Counted from the first letter of the stretch, positions 24,162-33,321 are shown. The stretch: 40,352 nt of DNA from Chloroflexota bacterium (GCA_009840945.1 VXMU01000008.1:1-40352); one strand, 5' to 3'. Program-made: numbers and translations. Notes: generated by a model from the letters alone, not told the origin.

Positions 24162-25376
24162 CTAGCCGCGCGGCAGGCCAAGCCCGCGCGTGGCGATGAT
24201 GTTGCGCTGAATCTCCGACGTCCCGCCCGCGATGGTGGCCGGGATGCGGTGGAAGTAGTTCTGCGTGAACCGGCTGCGGTACGGCGAGTAGTCGCTCTCC
24301 TCGTCCCACACGTTCGAGTACAGCCCGAACATGCGCGTGCCCGTGCGGTGCACCCGCTGGCTCACCTCGGATGAGAACACCTTCCCCATCGAGGCCTCCA
24401 TGTTCGGGATCAGCCCCGATGCCTGCATCGACGCGATGCGGAACGAGAGGTTGAAGCTCACCTGGATCTCGATGTACCGGTCCGCGATCTCCGAGCGCAC
24501 CGTGGGCAGCTCGTCGACGCGCGACTTCTCCGCGCCCTCGTCCTGGATGTACTCGAGGGCCGCGAGGAGCTGGCGCTCCATCTCGACGGCGCCGCCGATC
24601 GAGGAGCGCTCGTAGTCGAGCAGCGTCATCCCGACGTACCAGCCGCGGTTGACCTCGCCGACCACCTGCGAGGCGGGCACGCGGACGTCCTCGTAGAACG
24701 TCTCGTTGGAGAAGTGCTTCCAGCCGCCGCTGATGAGCGGGCGCACGCTGATGCCCGGCGTCTGCATGTCCATCAGCATGAAGCTGATGCCGCGGTGCTT
24801 GGGCGCGTCCGGGTCCGTGCGGACGAGCGCGAAGATCCAGTCGGCGCGGTGCGCGTTGGAGGTCCAGATCTTCTGGCCGTTCACGACCCACACGTCGCCG
24901 TCGCGAATGGCGCGTGTCTGCAGCGAGGCGAGGTCGGAGCCCGCGCTCGGCTCGGAGTAGCCCTGCGCCCAGGCGATCTCGCCGTTGAGCGTGGCCGTCA
25001 GGAAACGGTCCTTCTGGTCATCGGTGCCGTGCACGATCAGCGTCGGGCCCAGCATCGCGACGCCCTGGCCGCCGACCTGTGGGGCGCCGGCCTTGGACAT
25101 CTCCTCGTTGAGGATGAAGTGCTCCATCGAGGACATCCCGGCGCCGCCGTACTCCTGCGGCCAGTGAGGCGCGACCCAGCCGCGCTCGTGGACTGCGGCC
25201 TCCCACTCGGCAGCCGCGGCCTTGGCCTCGTCGTCGCCGAGGAAGCGGTCGGTCTGCCAGTCGCCCTGGTCGCCCTGCTCGGCGAGCCGGCGGTAGTACT
25301 CGGGCAAGCGTGCGCGGATGAAGCCCGCCACGTCCTCGCGGAACGTCGACTGCTCGGTGCTGTCTCCCCAGTCCAT
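24162..25376 (-). CDS. Acyl-CoA dehydrogenase
   Basis: This 404-residue flavoprotein would oxidise acyl-CoA to 2-enoyl-CoA. The three ACAD domains are evident. An N-terminal helical part contains WPQEYGGAGMS (about 75-85). A middle beta domain has the FAD/substrate block GYSEPSAGSDLASLQTRA and the NGQKIWTSNAHRADW loop. A C-terminal helical domain ends with IAGGTSEIQRNIIATRGLGLPRG. The ATG at 25376 has GAGAGG seven bases upstream; a GTG five codons earlier is a weaker alternative. The chain-length preference is unknown. Its electron acceptor (ETF) is not in the window. With the two crotonases it suggests beta-oxidation-like steps. Confidence 0.93.
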   Translation of the reverse strand: MDWGDSTEQSTFREDVAGFIRARLPEYYRRLAEQGDQGDWQTDRFLGDDEAKAAAAEWEAAVHERGWVAPHWPQEYGGAGMSSMEHFILNEEMSKAGAPQVGGQGVAMLGPTLIVHGTDDQKDRFLTATLNGEIAWAQGYSEPSAGSDLASLQTRAIRDGDVWVVNGQKIWTSNAHRADWIFALVRTDPDAPKHRGISFMLMDMQTPGISVRPLISGGWKHFSNETFYEDVRVPASQVVGEVNRGWYVGMTLLDYERSSIGGAVEMERQLLAALEYIQDEGAEKSRVDELPTVRSEIADRYIEIQVSFNLSFRIASMQASGLIPNMEASMGKVFSSEVSQRVHRTGTRMFGLYSNVWDEESDYSPYRSRFTQNYFHRIPATIAGGTSEIQRNIIATRGLGLPRG

Positions 25377-25495
25377 CTCAAGTCCTCTCACGCGCGCCGA
25401 ACGCGCCCATTCGCCGTCGTGGCCCGCAGGCCACGAGGCATGCTAGCACCGGCGACGCACAGCGGCAGCGGCGAAGGCTCGTGGCCGCTCCGACG

Positions 25496-26578
25496 TTACG
25501 TCAAACGTTCCATCAGTGTGTTGATGCGCGCGCGCAGGCCCTCATCGGCGGTCACCGCGAGCGCGCGCTCGAAGTCCGACCGCGCCTTCCACGTCGACCC
25601 GGCGCTGGCGTGCGCGCGGCCGCGGTTCACGAGCGCGGCGACCAGCAGCGGCTGCTGCTCGAGCACCTTGTCGAAGTCGGCGATCGCCCCCTCCGGCCTC
25701 CCCGCGCCGAGGAGTACGACGCCCCGGTTGTTCAGCGCCGTGACGCTGTTCGGCGCGATGCCGATCGCGCGGTCGAGGTCCGCGAGTGCCCGGTCAAACT
25801 CGCCGACGTCGGCGAGCACGGCTGCGCGGCCCGTCAGCGCGGCGACGCGGTCCGGGTCGCTCCCGATCTCCAGCGCCTGGTCGAAGTCGTCGAGCGCGCC
25901 GTCCAACTCGCCGAGCATGCGGCGCGTCTCGCCGCGTCCGAGGAAGGCGTTGACCTTGCCCGGCTGCAGCGCGAGCGCCTGCTCGTAGTCCGCGAGCGCC
26001 TCGTCGGTGCGACCGAGGGCGCGCCGGGCGGCGGCGCGGCCGCAGTACGGGTCGACGTAGTCCGGGTCGATCTCGAGTGCGCGGTTGTAGTCGTCCTCGG
26101 CGCGCTGGGGCTGGCCCACGTCGAGCAGGAGGTTGCCGCGGTTGTTGTACGGCTCCTTGGTGTCGGGGGAGGTCTCGATCGCGCGCGTGAACTCGGCGAG
26201 CGCGCGCTCGGTCTCGCCGGACTGTGCGTAGGCGATGCCGCGCTCGTTCAGCTCATTGGCGATGTCGGCCGGCCTGCGGTCGGGCGAGGGCTCGCCGGGG
26301 GCGTCCGCCTTCGGGATGCCCAGCCCCGGGGGCCCGGGCGCGGGAGCGCTCGGCCCCGCCACACCCTGCTCCGAGTCGTCCGCCCTCGGCATCCCCAGTC
26401 CCGGAGGTCCTGGCCTCTGCGCGCCCGGTCCGGCGATGCCCTCGTCCGGTTCGTCCGCGCGCGGGATGCCCAGTCGCGGCGACCGAGGTGCGCCTTCGCC
26501 TGGTCCCGATGCGCCCTGCTCGCCGGGAGCCTGGTCGCCCGCGTCCTGCTCGTCCGCGTCGTGTTCGCTCGCGCTCAC
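25496..26578 (-). CDS. TPR-repeat protein with a 25-residue-period N-terminal repeat
   Basis: This 360-residue protein has a disordered acidic/proline-rich N-terminal region (1-104). About seven tetratricopeptide repeats cover residues 105-350, with blocks such as YNNRGNLLLDVGQ, DDYNRALEIDPDYVDPY and LNNRGVVLLGAGR. TPR arrays act as protein-binding scaffolds; the partner is unknown. No signal peptide or TM is seen. In the N-terminal region, LG[I/M]P[R/K]AD recurs at residues 36, 61 and 86. The GTG at 26578 has GGAGGAGG six bases before it. The gene follows the three EamA genes on the same strand after a 36-bp gap, so it may share their transcript. Confidence 0.85.
   Translation of the reverse strand: MSASEHDADEQDAGDQAPGEQGASGPGEGAPRSPRLGIPRADEPDEGIAGPGAQRPGPPGLGMPRADDSEQGVAGPSAPAPGPPGLGIPKADAPGEPSPDRRPADIANELNERGIAYAQSGETERALAEFTRAIETSPDTKEPYNNRGNLLLDVGQPQRAEDDYNRALEIDPDYVDPYCGRAAARRALGRTDEALADYEQALALQPGKVNAFLGRGETRRMLGELDGALDDFDQALEIGSDPDRVAALTGRAAVLADVGEFDRALADLDRAIGIAPNSVTALNNRGVVLLGAGRPEGAIADFDKVLEQQPLLVAALVNRGRAHASAGSTWKARSDFERALAVTADEGLRARINTLMERLT
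26294..26473 (-). repeat. Intragenic 75-bp-period tandem repeat in the TPR gene
   Basis: Two full units and one partial unit of 75 bp (26473-26399, 26398-26324, 26323-26294) encode LG-I/M-P-R/K-AD segments followed by a GPPG-containing linker. The units have diverged at the DNA level but keep the reading frame and the PGLGxP motif. Confidence 0.6.
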
Positions 26579-26614
26579 CTCGGACCTCCTCCCGGCGTCC
26601 CGCGCCCCGAGGGC

Positions 26615-27532
26615 TCAGAACGAGACGACGACGATGATGCCGGTCACGCTCAGGGTAGTGCCAAGCACCACCCGGCGGGTGAGCGGCTCGCGCAGAAACA
26701 CGATCGCGAAGGGGATCGCGAACAGCGGCGCGGTCGCGGTCAGTATCGCCGTGCGCGCCGCCCCCGCCTCGATCAGCGCGTAGACGTAGAGCACGTTGCC
26801 GAGGCAGATCCCGCCGAGGCTCGCGAGGCAGACGGTCACCACGTCGCGCCGGCGCGAGACCGAGAAGCGCAGGTCGCCACGGCGCATGGTCAGCAGGAAG
26901 GTGACGAGGAGCACTGTGCCCGCCGCCATGCGCAGCGCCGCCGCGGGGAGCACGCCCATCTCGCCGCCCGCCCCGGCCAGCCACAGCGTCGCGACGGTCC
27001 ACAGCACCGGCGTGACGGTGAGCACCGCGTAGCGCTCGAGGGTCCTCGGCGGGGCCGCGACGGCGGTGGGACCCGCGCCGCCCTCGTCGGGGCTCGGGTC
27101 GCTCCGCCAGCGGGTCACGATGATCAGGTAGGTGCCGCCGAGGATGAGCGCGCCGCCGATGGGCAGACCGGGCGTGAAGCGCTCGCCGAGCAGCACGACG
27201 CCGCCGACGGTGGTGAGCAGGATGAACAGCCCGATCGTGACCCCGTAGGTGCGCTGCAGCCCGGCCACGCACAGCGCGCGGGTGTACACCGGCTGGGCTA
27301 TCGCGAAGTCGATCACGCCACTCCCGGCGACCGCCAGCACCGTCACCGCGCCGGCCCCGGCCACGTCGGCGGCCTGCCCTGACACCACGAGCGCAGCGAG
27401 GATCGCGACGGTGGCGAAGAAGATCTCGAGCCCGGCGAGCGCCGTCGTCGGCAGCCGCGCGGCAAGCGACGTCATGGCCGTGCCCGCGCCGGCCGCGCTC
27501 GCCGCCATCCCCAGTGCCGCGGCCTCACCCAC
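26615..27532 (-). CDS. EamA-family (DMT superfamily) transporter, copy 1
   Basis: This 305-residue membrane protein has ten predicted helices arranged as two EamA halves (about 5-140 and 160-300), typical of drug/metabolite exporters. It begins MGEAAALG and ends in a GTTLSVTGIIVVVSF segment. Both features recur in the next two genes, showing tandem duplication. The substrate is unknown. The GTG start at 27532 has GGAGG eight bases upstream. The second half contains the usual RxPLTRRVVLG motif near its end. It lies 32 bp from copy 2. Confidence 0.88.
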   Translation of the reverse strand: MGEAAALGMAASAAGAGTAMTSLAARLPTTALAGLEIFFATVAILAALVVSGQAADVAGAGAVTVLAVAGSGVIDFAIAQPVYTRALCVAGLQRTYGVTIGLFILLTTVGGVVLLGERFTPGLPIGGALILGGTYLIIVTRWRSDPSPDEGGAGPTAVAAPPRTLERYAVLTVTPVLWTVATLWLAGAGGEMGVLPAAALRMAAGTVLLVTFLLTMRRGDLRFSVSRRRDVVTVCLASLGGICLGNVLYVYALIEAGAARTAILTATAPLFAIPFAIVFLREPLTRRVVLGTTLSVTGIIVVVSF

Positions 27533-27564
27533 GAGTCCGGCCTCCGCCCCCCGCGCCCCCCGGC

Positions 27565-28518
27565 TCAGAGCGTGACGACAACGATAATCCCCGTCACCGT
27601 CAGGGCCGTCCCGAGCAGCACGTAGCGGCTCAGCGACTCGCCGAGGAAGACGATCGCGAGTGGGATCGCGAACAGCGGCGAGCTCGACGTCAGCACGGCC
27701 GTCCGGGCCGCGCCGGCCTCGAAGAGTGCGAACACGAACAGCAGGCTCGCCACGACGATGCCGGCGATGCCCGCGCCCGCGATCGTGACCACGTCGCGCC
27801 GCCGCCGCACGGCGGCGCTCAGCGCCGGGCGCCCCGTCAGCACGAGGAATGACATCAGCAGCAGCGCGCCCGCCGGGACGCGCAGCCCGGCCGCCGGGAT
27901 GAAGCCCACCTCGTCACCCGCGCCCGCGAGTACGAGCGTCGCCGCCGTCCAGAGCGTCGGCACGAGGACGAGCAGGGCGTACCCCTCGAAGCGCCGGGCG
28001 TGCATGCGCAGCCGGGCTGGGGCCGTCGACGCCGAGGTCCCGACCGCGCCGGGGAACGAGGGGGCGTCGTGGGTCGCGTGCGCGAGCTGCTCCTGGCGGA
28101 ACGCCGAGATGAGGTACGCGCCGCCGATGATGAAGACGCCGCCGAGCACCAGCCCGATGGAGAAGCGCTCACCGAGCAGGACGATCCCGCCCGTGGTCGA
28201 GAAGAGGATGAACAGACCCATCGCGACGGGATACGTGCGCTGCATGCCGAGGATCGAGAGCGTGCGGACGTACATCGGCTCGGCGAGCGCGAAGCCGAGC
28301 ACGCCGCTCCCCACGATCGCGAGCAGCGTCGTGGTGCTGGCGCCCGTGAGGTCCTCGAACTCCCCGCTGCCGATGACGAGCGCCAGGAGGATGACGCTCG
28401 CGAACGAGGACTGCAGGCCGCCCACGACCAGCGCGGGCAGGCGTACACTCACCGAGGTGAGCGCGACGCTCGCCACAGCCCAGCCCATCGCCGCCGTCAG
28501 CGCGGCCGCCTCGCCCAC
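27565..28518 (-). CDS. EamA-family (DMT superfamily) transporter, copy 2
   Basis: This is a 317-residue paralogue of its two neighbours, with ten predicted helices in two EamA repeats. Shared landmarks include MGEAAALTAA at the start, the block RTYPVAMGLFILFSTTGG about one third in, and TALTVTGIIVVVTL at the end. A charged loop (about 155-185) separates the halves. The GTG at 28518 has GGGAGG five bases before it. Export or import of small metabolites is expected for the family; the specific cargo is unknown. The 24-bp spacing to copy 3 suggests one transcript. Confidence 0.88.
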   Translation of the reverse strand: MGEAAALTAAMGWAVASVALTSVSVRLPALVVGGLQSSFASVILLALVIGSGEFEDLTGASTTTLLAIVGSGVLGFALAEPMYVRTLSILGMQRTYPVAMGLFILFSTTGGIVLLGERFSIGLVLGGVFIIGGAYLISAFRQEQLAHATHDAPSFPGAVGTSASTAPARLRMHARRFEGYALLVLVPTLWTAATLVLAGAGDEVGFIPAAGLRVPAGALLLMSFLVLTGRPALSAAVRRRRDVVTIAGAGIAGIVVASLLFVFALFEAGAARTAVLTSSSPLFAIPLAIVFLGESLSRYVLLGTALTVTGIIVVVTL

Positions 28519-28542
28519 CGTCGCCTCCCGGTCGCCGGGAAC

Positions 28543-29502
28543 TCAGAACGTGACGACGATGATGATGCCCGTGACGCTCAGCGTCGTGCCCATCAGGATC
28601 TGAGGCGTGAGCGGCTCGCGCAGGAAGATCACCGCGAGCGGGATCGCGAACAACGGCGAGCTCGCCGAGAGCACCGCCGACCGCGCCGCGCCCGCCTCGA
28701 TCAGCGCGTAGACGTAGAGCAGGCTCCCGGCCGAGATCCCCGCGAGGCTGGCCCCGGCGATCGTGAGCACGTCGCGACGGCGGCTCACGACCGTGCGCAG
28801 CTCGTACGGGCGGGCTATCGAGACGAACGCCATCAGCAGGAACGCGCCCGTCGGCACGCGCAGCGCCGCGAGGGGGATCGCGCCGAGGTCGCCCCGCGCG
28901 CCCGCGACCCACAGCGAGGCGACCGTCCACAGGATCGGGACGGTGACCAGCAGCGCATAGCCCTCGAAGTCCCGGAACGTGCGGCGCACCGCGACCGGGG
29001 CAAGCGCCGTCCCGGGCCGCCCCCAGCCACCGACGCCCGGCGCCTGCGGCGGGTGCGCGGCCTGCGGCGAGGTGCGTTCGCGGCTCATAACGATGAGGTA
29101 CGCGCCGGCGAGGATGAGCGTCCCGCCCCCGAGCAGCCCGAGCGTGAGCCGCTCGCCGAGGATGAGCACGCCGCCCACCGTGGTGAAGAGGATGAACAGC
29201 CCGATCGTCACCGGATACGTGCGCTGCATCCCTACGATCGCGAGCGCGCGCACGTAGACCGGTTCGCCGATCGCGAAGCCGACGACCCCGCTGCCCGCCA
29301 CGGCGAGCAGCGTGATCACGTCGGCGCGCAGGAGGTCGGCGAGGTTGCCCGTCAGCAGCATCGCGCTGATCAGCACCGCGCTCGCGAACGAGGTCTGGAG
29401 CGCGCTGAGGCCGATCGGCGGGAGCCGCCCGCTGAGCGAGGCGACGGCGGTGCTGGCGAAGGCCCAGCTCAGGGCCGCCGTCAGTGCGGCCGCTTCTCCC
29501 AC
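28543..29502 (-). CDS. EamA-family (DMT superfamily) transporter, copy 3
   Basis: This is the first EamA gene in the direction of transcription: 319 residues, ten predicted helices and two EamA halves. It shares MGEAAALTAA, RTYPVTIGLFILFTTVGG and TTLSVTGIIIVVTF with the other two copies. A glycine/proline-rich loop (about residues 150-180) lies between the halves. The GTG start at 29502 follows the MFS stop codon with no spacing (TAGGTG), so translation is probably coupled to the upstream transporter. A ribosome site would have to lie inside the end of the MFS gene and is not obvious. Confidence 0.88.
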   Translation of the reverse strand: MGEAAALTAALSWAFASTAVASLSGRLPPIGLSALQTSFASAVLISAMLLTGNLADLLRADVITLLAVAGSGVVGFAIGEPVYVRALAIVGMQRTYPVTIGLFILFTTVGGVLILGERLTLGLLGGGTLILAGAYLIVMSRERTSPQAAHPPQAPGVGGWGRPGTALAPVAVRRTFRDFEGYALLVTVPILWTVASLWVAGARGDLGAIPLAALRVPTGAFLLMAFVSIARPYELRTVVSRRRDVLTIAGASLAGISAGSLLYVYALIEAGAARSAVLSASSPLFAIPLAVIFLREPLTPQILMGTTLSVTGIIIVVTF

Positions 29503-30840
29503 CTACGCCACCCGCGCCATCGACGGTGCCTCGGGCGCCTGCTTCGGCGCCGGTCGCCGCGATACCAGGAGCAGGGTCGCGCCGATCGCAATCACGACCG
29601 CGAGGGCGAGGAATGCTCCCGTGTAGTTCCCGACCACGTCGTGGTAGAACCCGGTCAGGATCGGCCCCATCACCGCGATGACCACGCTGATCGGCAGTCC
29701 CGTACTGCGCACCGACGCGATATAGCGCCGCCCGAAGTACCACGCCCACACGAAGTCGAAGAGCGGGAACATCCCGCCCACACCGAAGCCGGCGATCGAG
29801 AACACGAAGAGGAGTGCGATCAGCGAGGTGTCCGCTGCCGTCGGCAGGAGCGCCACCGAGATACCCATCATCGCCATCGACAGCACGGCCAGCCCGCGCG
29901 GCGAGCGCCGCTGCATGATCCACGCCCAGTAGAACTTCGAGACCAGCGCAACCCCGCCCTGCGCCGCGAACACGAAGGCGGCCTGTTGCCGCGTGTAGCC
30001 GGCGTCGGTCATGAACGGGATGAAGTGCGCGAACAGCGACGCCACCACGGCCACGCCGAGCGCGAACCCGACCGCGAGGAGCCACATCGCGCTGGTCCGC
30101 ACCGCCTCGCCGCGCGTGTAGGAGCTCATGAAGTCGCGGCGGACCATCTCCATCTGCCGCCGCTGCTCCTCGGTCTGTTCCTCGTACCCGGTCTTGCCGT
30201 CGGGCAGCAACCCGTAGTCCTCGGGCTCGCGGCGCATGACGAGGGCGCACGGGTAGACCAGCACGAGCGTCGCGATCCCCAGGACGACCCATCCCGTCTC
30301 CCAGCCGTAGTTGTCGACGATCGGCGTCAGCGCGAGCGGCGGGATGATGCCGCCGAGCGAGGGGCCGATCGAGGCGAGGGCGATGACCCGCCCGCGGTTC
30401 ACCACGAACCACTTCGACAGCGTCGCGTTGACGACGAACGGTCCGACCATGAACAGCCCGACCTGGCTCAGCGCCCCGCGCACCACGATGAACTGCCAGA
30501 GCGTGTCGATCTGCGAGACGGCGATGAGCGAGAGTCCGCCGAGGGTCCCGCCGAAGAGCACGATCGGCCGTGCGCCGTAGCGGTCGATCAGCGGGCCGAT
30601 GACGAAGCCGCTGATGCCGCCGATGGCGAACCCGACCGAGGCCGCGAGCACGAACTCGGAGCGCGACCACCCGAGGTCTTCGGTCATCGGCCCCAGGAAG
30701 ACGCCGGTGACCTGCGCGGCGAAGCCAATGGTCACGAACTGGGTGATGATCGCGCCGGTGAAGATCCACCAGCCCCAGAAGACGCGCGGGCCCTGCGGGG
30801 TGGCGTCCACCTCTGCCATCGCGCCGTGCGTGTAGGCCAT
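29503..30840 (-). CDS. MFS transporter (MCT/OFA-like), copy A
   Basis: This is a 445-residue, 12-helix major facilitator protein. The N-terminal FWGWW motif, the loop 2-3 signature IGPLIDRYGARP and the FGRRYIASVRSTG block near the C-terminal half are of the monocarboxylate / oxalate-formate type. A cytoplasmic loop of about 60 residues (about 205-260), rich in E, Q and R, divides the two halves. It is strongly similar to the neighbouring MFS at 30992. The ATG at 30840 is chosen because the 61-codon upstream extension is arginine-rich; AGGGTG lies upstream. A second ATG at 30819 is possible. The substrate is probably an organic acid (inference). Confidence 0.88.
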   Translation of the reverse strand: MAYTHGAMAEVDATPQGPRVFWGWWIFTGAIITQFVTIGFAAQVTGVFLGPMTEDLGWSRSEFVLAASVGFAIGGISGFVIGPLIDRYGARPIVLFGGTLGGLSLIAVSQIDTLWQFIVVRGALSQVGLFMVGPFVVNATLSKWFVVNRGRVIALASIGPSLGGIIPPLALTPIVDNYGWETGWVVLGIATLVLVYPCALVMRREPEDYGLLPDGKTGYEEQTEEQRRQMEMVRRDFMSSYTRGEAVRTSAMWLLAVGFALGVAVVASLFAHFIPFMTDAGYTRQQAAFVFAAQGGVALVSKFYWAWIMQRRSPRGLAVLSMAMMGISVALLPTAADTSLIALLFVFSIAGFGVGGMFPLFDFVWAWYFGRRYIASVRSTGLPISVVIAVMGPILTGFYHDVVGNYTGAFLALAVVIAIGATLLLVSRRPAPKQAPEAPSMARVA

Positions 30841-30991
30841 AGGCACCCTGGGCGCGCGGTCGAGGCCGTCCACATACCCCGCCGGGGTAGTGTACGGCCT
30901 CGACGCCGTAGGGCACGATCTTCGAATACGCCGGAGCGATCGTGGCGACGGCCTGTTTGGGGCCGCCGCGCCTGGTGCTGAGTCCGCCCGC

Positions 30992-32317
30992 CTAAGCGCC
31001 TCCCGCGCTCGTCGGCGGGGCAACGGGCTCCCCTGCGGACGGCCGGCGCGAGGCCAGGATCAGCGTCGCGCCAACGGCAATCACTGCGGAGAGCGAGTAG
31101 TACGCACCGCGGTAGTCCCCGAATGCGTCGAAGTAGAGCCCGGTGAGGATCGGCCCCAGCACCGCGATCACGAGCGCGACCGGCTGCCCGGCGCTGCGCA
31201 CCGCCCCGATGTAGCGCCGTCCGAAGTACCACGCCCACACGTAGTCGAACAGCGGGAACATCCCGCCCACCCCCACTCCAAACACCGCGAAGGCCACCAG
31301 CAGCGCCGGCAGTGATGTGTCCGCGGCCGGCGACAGCAGCGCCAGCGCGCTCCCCATCATCGCCATCGTGAGGATGGTCAGGATGCGCGGCGAGTACGCC
31401 TCCATCACCCACGCCCAGAAGAATTTCGAGGCCAGCGCTACTCCGCCCTGAACCGCGAAGACGAACGCTGCCTGGGAACGCGTGTAGCCGGCGTCGGTCA
31501 TGAACGGGATCGCGTGCGCGAACACCGACCCCACCACCGCCACTCCGAGCGCGAACCCGAAGACGAGCAGCCACATGGTGCGGGTGCGAATGGCCTGGGC
31601 GCGTGTGTAGGAACTGGCGAAGTCACGGCGGAGCAGCTCCATCTCGCGCAGCTCGGCGGCAGTCGGTTCTTCGTTGCCGGTCTTGCCGTCCGGGAGCAAG
31701 CCGTGGTCCTCCGGCTGCCGGCGCATCACGAGGGCGCTGGGGTACACGAGCGCGAGCGTCGCGATGCCCATCACTACCCAGCCGGCCTCCCATCCGTTTC
31801 GGTCCACGACCTGGGTGAGCACGAGCGGGGGGATAACCCCGCCCAGCGACGTGCCGAGTGAAGCGAGCGCGATCACCCGCCCGCGGTTGATGACGAACCA
31901 CTTCGACAGCGCCGTGTTGACGACGAACGGGCCGACCATGAACAGACCGGCCTGGCACATCACCCCTCGGACGGCGATGAACTGCCAGAGCGTGTCGACC
32001 CGGGTGATGAGCAGCAGTGAGGCTGCGGCGAGTGTCGCACCGAACAGCATGATCGGCCGCGCCCCGTAACGGTCGATGAGCGGGCCGATGAAGACGCCGC
32101 TGATCCCGCCAATCCCGAAGCCAAGCGAGGCGGCGAGCACGAACTCGGAGCGGGCCCAGCCGAACTCCTCGGTCATCGGCTTGAGGAAGACGCCCGTGGC
32201 CTGCGATGAGAAGCCGATCGTGACGAACTGCCCGACGATCGCGGCGGCGAACACCCACCAGCCCCAGAAGATGCGCGGGCGGGGGGTGGACGTCGATGCC
32301 GCGGAGCCGTCAGTCAT
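30992..32317 (-). CDS. MFS transporter (MCT/OFA-like), copy B
   Basis: This is a 441-residue paralogue of the gene at 29503. The two are near-colinear through the whole length, sharing FWGWW, IGPLIDRYGARPI, SKWFVINRGRVIALAS, PFMTDAGYTR and WAWYFGRRYIGAVRS. The twelve helices and the central E/R-rich loop are retained. The pair therefore arose by tandem duplication. ATG at 32317 has AAGGTG six bases upstream. It is the first gene of the five-transporter run. 151 bp separate it from copy A, enough for a second promoter, although I see no strong one. Confidence 0.9.
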   Translation of the reverse strand: MTDGSAASTSTPRPRIFWGWWVFAAAIVGQFVTIGFSSQATGVFLKPMTEEFGWARSEFVLAASLGFGIGGISGVFIGPLIDRYGARPIMLFGATLAAASLLLITRVDTLWQFIAVRGVMCQAGLFMVGPFVVNTALSKWFVINRGRVIALASLGTSLGGVIPPLVLTQVVDRNGWEAGWVVMGIATLALVYPSALVMRRQPEDHGLLPDGKTGNEEPTAAELREMELLRRDFASSYTRAQAIRTRTMWLLVFGFALGVAVVGSVFAHAIPFMTDAGYTRSQAAFVFAVQGGVALASKFFWAWVMEAYSPRILTILTMAMMGSALALLSPAADTSLPALLVAFAVFGVGVGGMFPLFDYVWAWYFGRRYIGAVRSAGQPVALVIAVLGPILTGLYFDAFGDYRGAYYSLSAVIAVGATLILASRRPSAGEPVAPPTSAGGA

Positions 32318-32484
32318 ACGCGCACCTTGCCCGGCGACGCCGAACCGCCGGAGTCATGCCGCCGGGGGAGTGTAAGTCGCGGTGACGAAGCGCTCAGGCG
32401 AGCGCTGGCCGCCCTGCCAGTGTGCCTCTCGCTGCGCCGCGAGGGCGATCGGCCCCTCCCCGTCGCAGTCCGGCCCCTCAACGA

Positions 32485-32518
32485 CACCGGCCCGCCCGCC
32501 GGGGCGTGCGGGCCGGTG
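32485..32518 (-). terminator. Hairpin downstream of the second crotonase gene
   Basis: Perfect 11-bp arms CACCGGCCCGC (32485-32495) and GCGGGCCGGTG (32508-32518) surround a 12-nt loop, 26 bp past the crotonase stop on the minus strand. The downstream T content is low, so termination efficiency is uncertain. Confidence 0.6.
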
Positions 32519-32544
32519 ATTCGCTCGTGCGGCGCGGAGCGTCG

Positions 32545-33321
32545 CTAGCGACCCTGCCAGCGCGGCTCGCGCTTCTCGGCGAAGGCCACGGGGCCTTCCT
32601 TGGAGTCCTCGGAGCTGAGGACCTTCTCGTTGACCAGCGCGCCCACCTGGAGCGAGTCGGTCATCTTGGCCTTGCGCCACGTCTGCGCGACCTGCTTCGT
32701 GCCCTGGATGGACAGCGGCGCGTTGGTCGCGATCAGCTCGGCGATCTCGACCGCGCGCGGGATCAGCGCGTCGGGCTCGAGCACCTCGGTCACGATGCCG
32801 AACTGCAGCGCCTGCTCCGGGCTGATGCGGTCGCCGGTGAGCAGCACGTAGTTCGACGCCGCCGCGCTGATGACGCGCGGGAGGTGGTAGATGCCGTAGC
32901 CGGCCAGGATGCCGCGCTTCACCTCGAAGAGGCCGAAGTACGCGTCGGTCGAGCAGATGCGGATGTCGCAGTCGAGCGAGGTCTCCATGCCGCCGCCGAT
33001 GGCGAGGCCGTTGATCGCGGCGATGAACGGCTTGGGACTGCGCGAGTAGACCATGCCGTCCATCTGTGGCGCGGAGGTGTCGAACGCGCGGCCGCCGGGG
33101 CCCGAGACGCGCTCGGCCATCTCCTTGAGGTCCGCGCCCGCGCAGAACGCGCGCCCGGCGCCGGTCACGATCCCGGCGCGCATGTTCACGTCCTCGTTGA
33201 AGTCCGCCACGGCCTCGGCCATCTCGGCCATGAGGGTGCCGCCGAGGGCGTTGAGGCGCTCGGGGCGGTTCAGCGTGAACAGCGCATAGAAGTCACGCTT
33301 CTCGTAGATTACGTCCGGCAT
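32545..33321 (-). CDS. Enoyl-CoA hydratase/isomerase family protein
   Basis: This is a 258-residue crotonase-fold protein. The oxyanion block FCAGADLKEMAER lies near residues 59-71. NGLAIGGGMETSLDCD and FGLFEVKRGILAG carry the two glutamates expected in hydratases. The C-terminus EKREPRWQGR matches hydratase tails. It differs clearly from the gene at 22048, so this is not a recent duplicate. The ATG at 33321 has GAGGAG eight bases upstream; the preceding open extension is rejected. It is divergent from the CoA transferase pair, with 212 bp between. This suggests joint control in a pathway using CoA-activated acids. Confidence 0.9.
   Translation of the reverse strand: MPDVIYEKRDFYALFTLNRPERLNALGGTLMAEMAEAVADFNEDVNMRAGIVTGAGRAFCAGADLKEMAERVSGPGGRAFDTSAPQMDGMVYSRSPKPFIAAINGLAIGGGMETSLDCDIRICSTDAYFGLFEVKRGILAGYGIYHLPRVISAAASNYVLLTGDRISPEQALQFGIVTEVLEPDALIPRAVEIAELIATNAPLSIQGTKQVAQTWRKAKMTDSLQVGALVNEKVLSSEDSKEGPVAFAEKREPRWQGR

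Noticed and set aside
26615-29502. Three EamA frames as fragments of one broken gene
   Set aside because: Each frame is full length (305-319 residues) with ten helices, its own start and its own stop, so they are paralogues.
28000-30981. Plus-strand open frame of nearly 1000 codons
   Set aside because: Low-complexity R/H/E/D-rich translation, antisense to EamA and MFS genes that have clear TM patterns.
30841-31023. N-terminal extension of MFS copy A
   Set aside because: The 61 extra codons are Arg/Pro-rich and not similar to the N-terminus of copy B. The ATG at 30840 aligns with the paralogue start.
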